Source: Biformimicrobium ophioploci (lineage in GTDB: Bacteria; Pseudomonadota; Gammaproteobacteria; Pseudomonadales; Cellvibrionaceae). From it: 64,000 nucleotides of DNA. Of the stretch, positions 59,120-64,000 are shown in pieces (positions within the stretch are counted from its first letter, which is position 1; each line of letters opens with the position of its first letter). The notes under the pieces are model-generated. The model was not told the DNA's origin and did no database searches. It saw nothing but the letters and a program-made list of their open reading frames with translations. Position numbers and translations under genes: made by a program. The stretch lies in the NCBI RefSeq assembly GCF_030270605.1, contig NZ_BSYJ01000002.1, positions 496,001-560,000 on the forward strand. The letters run 5' to 3'.

Positions 59120-59553
59120 TAAGTATCTCCGTAGACATGTGTTTTTATTGTCATCTGGGAACTGTCAACTTTGATGATTCCCTTTTATTGCTCGGCTTTT
59201 ATGCAATAAATAGGTTGAATGTGCAATTCATTTAATGCTGTTTTTTGTGACATGTTTAACGGAAGTTTATGCAGATAAATTGGTATCTGGAAGGGTGGTT
59301 TAGCCCGATTTGACTAACAATTCAGTTAAGAACTGATCGCCTTTCGGCTGTTGCCAACGGGTTGTAGAAACAATCAATGGAAAGAAAGGTATCCACCCGG
59401 CGTTTGACATGGCGAGATATTCGGGGCGGTTGAGGGAGTGGCTCTGCGGGATGTGTGCTCGCGGAGAAGGCTGCAGATATGATATTGGGCAATTACCACT
59501 GGGCATTAGAGCCTGGGAATGCCATGGCGTTTCAACCTTGAGCGGGGACCCGG
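59120..59553. other. Intergenic region at the right border of the AT-rich island
   Basis: About 430 bp. The left part (59120-59290) is AT-rich and should hold the promoter of the metzincin unit. From about 59300 the base composition returns to that of the chromosome. A 68-codon minus-strand frame at 59300-59506 has no recognisable features. I see no tRNA, integrase, or direct repeats that would define an attachment site. Confidence 0.45.
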
Positions 59554-60696
59554 CTACCAGTACACCCGCAGCGCTGCCGTTAGTCCAAAGCCATCATATT
59601 CGGACTCCCCGCCATTGAGTTCGGAAAGGTGTGCACCAACCTGTATTTTGAACTTGTGCTTGTTCAGATAAAAGTTCACACCGCCAAACACTTCGGTGTA
59701 GACATCGCCCAAGCCCGAAAATACACGGTTGTCGTAACGATTCAGGCGGACACTTTCCGGGCGGTTGCTCTCCACGTAGGTAACCCTGCCAACCCACTGT
59801 ACGATTTCTGTCTGTTGATAGGCCGGCATGACAACGAGCCCCCAAACATCTCCCTGCTCCTCATAGCCATCACCATAGGCTATGTCCGTGTGAAGCTCCC
59901 ACTTGTCCTTGTTGATGTTCGCGATCAGGCTGGTGATTTCGGTGAATTTACGCAATTCTGAATCGGGGTCGTTGTTTTCATTGCCGCGAATATGATCGAC
60001 CCTGAAAGTGGCTTCATCCCAAAGGCGGAAGGTGTCATTCCTGCGGCCCAACCTGAACAGGGTGAAATAATTGCTGTCTTCAATGCCGACACCGGTTGCG
60101 CCGTCGTTAACGTAGTAGCCGGCAAAGTACGCCCAGTCATCCGAGAACAGGCCGGCGTAGGTAATACCGGTGTAGTACTCGTTGGTAAACCAGAGGTTAT
60201 TGGTGAGGTTGTTGCGCTCCGGGGTCAACAGCTTCTTGGTAGAGGTGCCGCCATCCATTGTGAAGCCGGCTCTCTGCTTGAACAGGCGCAGTTTGCTGTC
60301 GTTTTCGAATGTCCAGGTGATGTTGGCATCGGTGATGCGGGTATAGGCATTGCGCAGCGCGCCGTTCAGGTCAAGGTCCGCTTCGAGCCTGATGACGGCA
60401 TCCGAAAACTTGCCCTGGAGACCAAACCGAAGGCGCCGCATCGTGAGGTCTGAATGATCACCCTGGTCGGATACGATGAGTGGTGCATCAAGCTGCACGC
60501 GCCCTGTAAAATGCAGGTAATTGCCATTCTCTTTTTCGAAGATAATGGCCTTATCCCAGTAGTCGTCGGAGATGACGCTCTCTTCTTCTTCAGTTTCCGC
60601 AAGTGCATAAGGCACGGCAATAACGGGCAGGCAGGCACAAATAATCCTTGTGCCTGCCTGCGATAGCCGTTTCTGCCTTTGCTGATGTGTGCGCAA
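59554..60696 (-). CDS. OprP/OprO-like outer membrane porin
   Basis: A 380-residue exported protein with a signal peptide (GTRIICACLPVIAVPYALA). The mature part begins with DDYWDKAIIFEKENGNYLHFTGRVQLDAP and continues as alternating beta strands (RRLRFGLQGKFSDAVIRLEADL, NITWTFENDSKLRLFKQRAGF) up to GLTAALRVYW. That is the pattern of phosphate-selective porin O/P family proteins and of related barrels in marine gammaproteobacteria. Substrate is not evident. The start appears to be TTG 60696. It lies 25 bp behind the next upstream gene, so cotranscription is likely. Confidence 0.82.
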   Translation of the reverse strand: MRTHQQRQKRLSQAGTRIICACLPVIAVPYALAETEEEESVISDDYWDKAIIFEKENGNYLHFTGRVQLDAPLIVSDQGDHSDLTMRRLRFGLQGKFSDAVIRLEADLDLNGALRNAYTRITDANITWTFENDSKLRLFKQRAGFTMDGGTSTKKLLTPERNNLTNNLWFTNEYYTGITYAGLFSDDWAYFAGYYVNDGATGVGIEDSNYFTLFRLGRRNDTFRLWDEATFRVDHIRGNENNDPDSELRKFTEITSLIANINKDKWELHTDIAYGDGYEEQGDVWGLVVMPAYQQTEIVQWVGRVTYVESNRPESVRLNRYDNRVFSGLGDVYTEVFGGVNFYLNKHKFKIQVGAHLSELNGGESEYDGFGLTAALRVYW

Positions 60697-60721
60697 GAAA
60701 CCTGTACCTCTGGGCGCCTGA

Positions 60722-61246
60722 CTACTCTTCAGCGATCCTTACCATAATGTGGGCGTACGGGGTGTCTTTCCACATGACGTACACCGGGTCCTTGGGGTCT
60801 GTGGATAATCCTTCCAGCATGGACTTGTCCGGAACGATTATCATCAGGTGGGGCCCTTCCTTGATCCAGTCATCGACCTTGGATGGATCGGTGGCATAGG
60901 GGTCGCTGTTGCTCACACCGGGTGCATCGCCTTCCCCTGCCAGCATATAGGATATGCTCAAACTGGTAGGTTTGAAGTCCTGCTTGCTCATCAGTGCGGC
61001 AATCAATGCATCCCAGGTCGCGTCATTGCACATCGGGCCCATGGCTTCCTGCTGCGGGTAGCACGTATAGCTGTTTGTTCCCTTGCGTAAGACTTTCCCA
61101 TCCGGGGATTTGATCGTGGCATCGGCGGTGACCGACTTTGGACCCGCGCTCAGTGCGCTGGCGATCATTTCGTCCTTGTCTTCAGCGAGGACGGTGTGGC
61201 TGGCAGATAGCGTCAGTAACAGCGGGAAAATCAGGTTCTTGTTCAT
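60722..61246 (-). CDS. Periplasmic protein of unknown function
   Basis: A 174-residue protein with a signal peptide (KNLIFPLLLTLSASHTVLAE). The mature domain has two Cys (YTCYPQQEAMGPMCND) that may form a disulfide, and ends in YVMWKDTPYAHIMVRIAEE. Family not recognised. Its gene directly precedes the porin on the same strand, so it may be a small partner of it, but this is only positional. Confidence 0.72.
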   Translation of the reverse strand: MNKNLIFPLLLTLSASHTVLAEDKDEMIASALSAGPKSVTADATIKSPDGKVLRKGTNSYTCYPQQEAMGPMCNDATWDALIAALMSKQDFKPTSLSISYMLAGEGDAPGVSNSDPYATDPSKVDDWIKEGPHLMIIVPDKSMLEGLSTDPKDPVYVMWKDTPYAHIMVRIAEE

Positions 61247-61418
61247 GGTTTTATCCCGTTAGGATGGATGTGGGTACATCTGCTTTGGAATATCGGCGCA
61301 AGTATACCTGTCGCCTGCAGTGGAATTTGGAAACTGGCGTCAGCTTTGCTGTCTTGCTACGCACAATGGTACCGATTGGCTCGAGGTGTGGGCCGCGGGA
61401 CCACCGGGAGAAGTGTTT

Positions 61419-61676
61419 ATGACGGAATTTCTGTTTTACTCGCTGGTTGCGTCTGTCGTCCTGACAGTGCTGATCAACCTGTTGCCGATGCTGTTTCCGC
61501 GCACCGCGAGGAAGGCGCAGGAAAAAATGGAGGAAAGTGCCCGGCGTGCCATCGAGCGCCGGGAGGCGGGCGACGAGCCAAAAATAAAGGTCTTCTTTCC
61601 GTGGAAGGCCATGCTGATTGCCTCCATCGTGCTGACCGTGCTGGTAAACCTGATCGGGTATCTGGCCCGGGGGTAA
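61419..61676 (+). CDS. Small membrane protein with two helices
   Basis: An 85-residue protein with an N-terminal helix (LFYSLVASVVLTVLINLLPML), a charged middle (ARKAQEKMEESARRAIERRE) and a C-terminal helix (MLIASIVLTVLVNLIGYLARG). No family recognised. ATG 61419 is preferred: the longer frame from 61320 begins with non-membrane sequence without a ribosome binding site. Confidence 0.65.
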   Translation: MTEFLFYSLVASVVLTVLINLLPMLFPRTARKAQEKMEESARRAIERREAGDEPKIKVFFPWKAMLIASIVLTVLVNLIGYLARG

Positions 61677-61814
61677 GCGCGTGAAAAAAGGCTATTTCTG
61701 ACTAAAAAACACACAGGCCTGCGACCGATAGGAGCTAACTTGTTGCGCGATATTTAGTATCTACCCTGAGACCCGGTAAAGTAACCGACAGTCCTAATAC
61801 AAGAAGAACCCGAT

Positions 61815-63098
61815 ATGTCCAGACATTACTCCCGTCCTTTTCTGACCATGCTGACTACCGCTTGCGCGACGGCACTCCTGACTATCTGCAGCCCGGTGCT
61901 GGCTCTGGACCTGGATAAGGCGTTACGGGACGTGGCGAGCAAGAACCGCCTGGTCGGCATGTCTGCGGTGGTCGTTGCCGACGGCAGCGCCGACAGTGTT
62001 TTCCATTACGGCTTTTCCGACCTGGATCAGCAGAGGCCGGTCAATGACCGGACGATGTACCGCATTGCTTCCATCTCCAAGATGGCGACGGCGGTCGCGG
62101 TCATGAAACTGTATGAAGCCGGCAAGATTGACCTGGATCGCGACGTCAGCGATTACCTGGGCTTCAGCCTCAGGCATCCGGAGTTTGCCGGGGTACCGAT
62201 CACGGCCAAAATGCTGCTGTCGCACACATCGGGCCTGCGTGACGGCAAGGGTTATTTTGATTTTTCTTCCGGGGCACTGACCCCGGAATCTCCGTTCGGC
62301 ATCCGCACACTGTTGCAGGAAAGCGGTAAATATTTCACTGCGGACATGTGGGGCAGTGAGCAACCCGGGCCATTCTTTACCTATGCAAATGTAAATTCCG
62401 GTGTGCTGGGGACCCTGGTCGAAAAGGTCAGTGGCCAGCGCTTCGACTTGTTTGTGAAGCAGGAAATTCTGGAACCACTGGGAATGGACGGCGGTTTTAA
62501 CGTATACGAAATAGAGGGCATTGAAAATCTGGCGGTTCTCTATCGCGCTTCCGAGCCGCAGGCGGACCGGTTCGCCGGAGGGCACCCGGCCAGGGATTTC
62601 AGTGCTTATCGCCCGGGGCACAACGGCTTGCTGTTTGGGCCGCAGGGGAGTCTCAGGACTTCGGCGGTATCGCTTGTGCGGTTTATGAAGATGTTGATGA
62701 ACGGGGGCGAGTACGACGGGGTGAGGATACTCAAGCCCGAAACCGTTGCGCTGATGGATGGCGCGGTATGGACATTCAATGGCAAAAACGGCGACAGCTA
62801 CCATAACCTGTTCCATGAGTGGGGCCTTGGCCCGCATCGAATCACCGGGCAGAAGGGCGGGGACCGAATCTTCGGCAACCTGCCGATGGTCGGCCATGCC
62901 GGCGAGGCGTATGGCCTGATCTCGGATATGTATTTCAACCGGGAGAAAGGGGTCGGAGTGGTGTTTATCACCAACGGCCTGCTGGACAGTGGCACCTTTG
63001 AATACGGCGAAGACAGTGCCTTCTATGCGCCGGAAGAGGAAACCTTTAAAGTAGTGGAAAAATACCTGAATCTTTCCTCGCGTACGCCCCGGAAGTAG
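61815..63098 (+). CDS. Serine beta-lactamase-like hydrolase (class C / PBP fold)
   Basis: A 427-residue exported serine hydrolase of the beta-lactamase superfamily. Signal peptide to about residue 30 (ATALLTICSPVLA). The catalytic S-x-x-K is SISK (86-89), the Y-x-N is YANVN, and the C-terminal domain carries HAGEAYGLISDMYF in place of KTG. Such proteins include esterases, D-amino-acid peptidases and Ampr-like enzymes, so beta-lactamase activity cannot be assumed. AGAAG lies upstream of ATG. Confidence 0.9.
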   Translation: MSRHYSRPFLTMLTTACATALLTICSPVLALDLDKALRDVASKNRLVGMSAVVVADGSADSVFHYGFSDLDQQRPVNDRTMYRIASISKMATAVAVMKLYEAGKIDLDRDVSDYLGFSLRHPEFAGVPITAKMLLSHTSGLRDGKGYFDFSSGALTPESPFGIRTLLQESGKYFTADMWGSEQPGPFFTYANVNSGVLGTLVEKVSGQRFDLFVKQEILEPLGMDGGFNVYEIEGIENLAVLYRASEPQADRFAGGHPARDFSAYRPGHNGLLFGPQGSLRTSAVSLVRFMKMLMNGGEYDGVRILKPETVALMDGAVWTFNGKNGDSYHNLFHEWGLGPHRITGQKGGDRIFGNLPMVGHAGEAYGLISDMYFNREKGVGVVFITNGLLDSGTFEYGEDSAFYAPEEETFKVVEKYLNLSSRTPRK

Positions 63099-63208
63099 TG
63101 GGCGGCATGGCAGTCGGCAACAGGTGCGGGGGATGAACGCGACGAGCTATAGGTTAGGCTGTGCGGCAAAGCACAGGATACTAGCCGCGATAACGAGAAT
63201 AACAGCGC

Positions 63209-64000
63209 ATGCTCAAGACCTTGCTCTCCTGGTCCCTGAAACTGGCACTCGTTGCCATTGCGATTACCTGGTTTCCCTACACTGCCGAGCCCCCGCGCTG
63301 GCAGACACCGCGACTCGAGGCCCTGAATAGCGCGAGCAGCGGCCCGGCGAACCTCCTTTCCGTACAGCCATACCTCGTTCCCGGGGATTATGTTACCCCG
63401 CAAAACCTGTATACCAGGCTGCAGGGGTACCTGCAGGCCGCAAGGCGCGAAGGTTGGCTGACCGCCCAGACCATCGCGGTATTCCCTGAGCACATCGGTA
63501 CCTGGCTGGTGGCGGCTGGCGGGGGCGTTTATGCCAATCATGCACCGAGCACCACTCTGGCCATGCCGCCAATCATCCTCAAACACCCTTTGCGGTTTGC
63601 GAAATACCTGCTGGCAGCGGATGAGCAGGATCCGCTCGCGGCGGCTGTCTTTCGTAGTCGGGCAGGTGAAATGGCCGCGCTTTACCAGTCGACATTCCAA
63701 ACGCTGGCACGGGAATTCGGGATCACTATCGTCGGCGGCTCCATTGCGCTGCCGGCCCCACGTATCCAGAGTGGTTCGATCGTGGTGGGCGAAGGACCAA
63801 TTTTCAACAGTAGTTTTCTTTTTTTCGCCGATGGCCGCATTGCCGGGCCCTCACTGAAACAGTTCCCGATTACATCGGAACTGCCGTTTACCGCGGCGGC
63901 GGCTGGTCCGGTACCGGTATACCAGACTCCAGCCGGCCTCCTGTCCGTATTGATCTGTGCAGATAGCTGGTATCCGCAGGTGTGGGAGGAGGTACGACGC
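63209..64000 (+). CDS. Carbon-nitrogen hydrolase (nitrilase family), 3' end outside window
   Basis: Open frame with no stop before base 64000; 264 codons visible. A single N-terminal hydrophobic segment (LLSWSLKLALVAIAITW) could anchor or export it. Nitrilase-family catalytic residues are present: Glu94 in VFPEHIGTW, a Lys in GPSLKQFP, and Cys250 in LICADSWYP. The family hydrolyses nitriles or amides, or transfers acyl groups; the substrate cannot be read. The extra N-terminal segment is unusual for a cytosolic nitrilase. Confidence 0.8.
   Translation, partial: MLKTLLSWSLKLALVAIAITWFPYTAEPPRWQTPRLEALNSASSGPANLLSVQPYLVPGDYVTPQNLYTRLQGYLQAARREGWLTAQTIAVFPEHIGTWLVAAGGGVYANHAPSTTLAMPPIILKHPLRFAKYLLAADEQDPLAAAVFRSRAGEMAALYQSTFQTLAREFGITIVGGSIALPAPRIQSGSIVVGEGPIFNSSFLFFADGRIAGPSLKQFPITSELPFTAAAAGPVPVYQTPAGLLSVLICADSWYPQVWEEVRR

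Noticed and set aside
59300..59506. 68-codon minus-strand frame as a gene or as the missing AraC N-terminus
   Set aside because: No signal peptide, membrane segment, ribosome site or recognisable AraC N-terminal features.

Overview
The window looks like a chromosomal segment of an aerobic marine gammaproteobacterium. The gene content and the order nadC - DUF1631 - ampD - ampE, the complete cbb3 oxidase locus and the secreted KatG next to OxyR fit the Cellvibrionales/Pseudomonas side of the class; a Microbulbifer-like organism is my best guess, not proven. By eye most of the DNA is rich in G and C. Two blocks are clearly AT-richer: about 25.26-27.1 kb and about 55.3-59.2 kb.

Layout. 0-2.3 kb: end of kynureninase and kynurenine 3-monooxygenase (tryptophan breakdown). 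2.4-6.1 kb: a secreted 937-residue protein with eleven 12-residue repeats, then a membrane protein. 6.1-9.5 kb: rnt and pyrC (minus strand), argG. 9.7-18.6 kb: cbb3 cytochrome oxidase structural genes ccoNOQP, a terminator, assembly genes ccoGHIS and a SafE-like membrane protein with a His-rich tail. 18.6-23.7 kb: nadC, a DUF1631 protein, ampD and ampE. 23.8-28.1 kb: aldehyde dehydrogenase, two tandem aspartyl/asparaginyl beta-hydroxylase-like genes in AT-richer DNA, and a PLP-dependent dehydratase. 28.1-32.0 kb: a tightly packed minus-strand operon of an alkyltransferase-like protein, an AmpG-like permease (apparently starting at ATC) and an ABC-2 exporter. 32.1-35.8 kb: DUF481 outer membrane protein, a stand-alone sigma-54 activator, an SDR reductase, FxsA.

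36-38.3 kb: groES-groEL behind a sigma-32-like promoter, followed by a 100-bp imperfect palindrome and two tandem terminators. 38.3-45.4 kb: alpha-carbonic anhydrase, a frameshifted DUF3604 gene, a secreted protein, a DUF885 lipoprotein and a coiled-coil membrane protein. 45.4-45.5 kb: an array of GGGGTCAGAGC hairpins. 45.6-53.6 kb: class I fumarase, exported KatG divergent from oxyR, a second DUF885 lipoprotein, phhB, tlyA. 53.7-55.1 kb: nhaA, followed by a decayed AraC fragment. 55.3-59.1 kb: AT-rich island with a secreted metzincin-type protease, a small secreted partner and a third secreted protein. 59.5-64 kb: porin, small periplasmic and membrane proteins, a serine beta-lactamase-like hydrolase and the start of a nitrilase-family gene that runs off the end.

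Connected functions: low-oxygen respiration (cco locus), oxidative stress (oxyR/katG), peptidoglycan recycling (ampD, ampE, AmpG-like) and NAD supply (kynurenine pathway and nadC). The most interesting parts are the metzincin/partner island, the tandem hydroxylase pair, the AmpG-like ATC start, and the palindromic arrays after groEL and before the fumarase. I saw no tRNA, rRNA, CRISPR array or intact insertion sequence.
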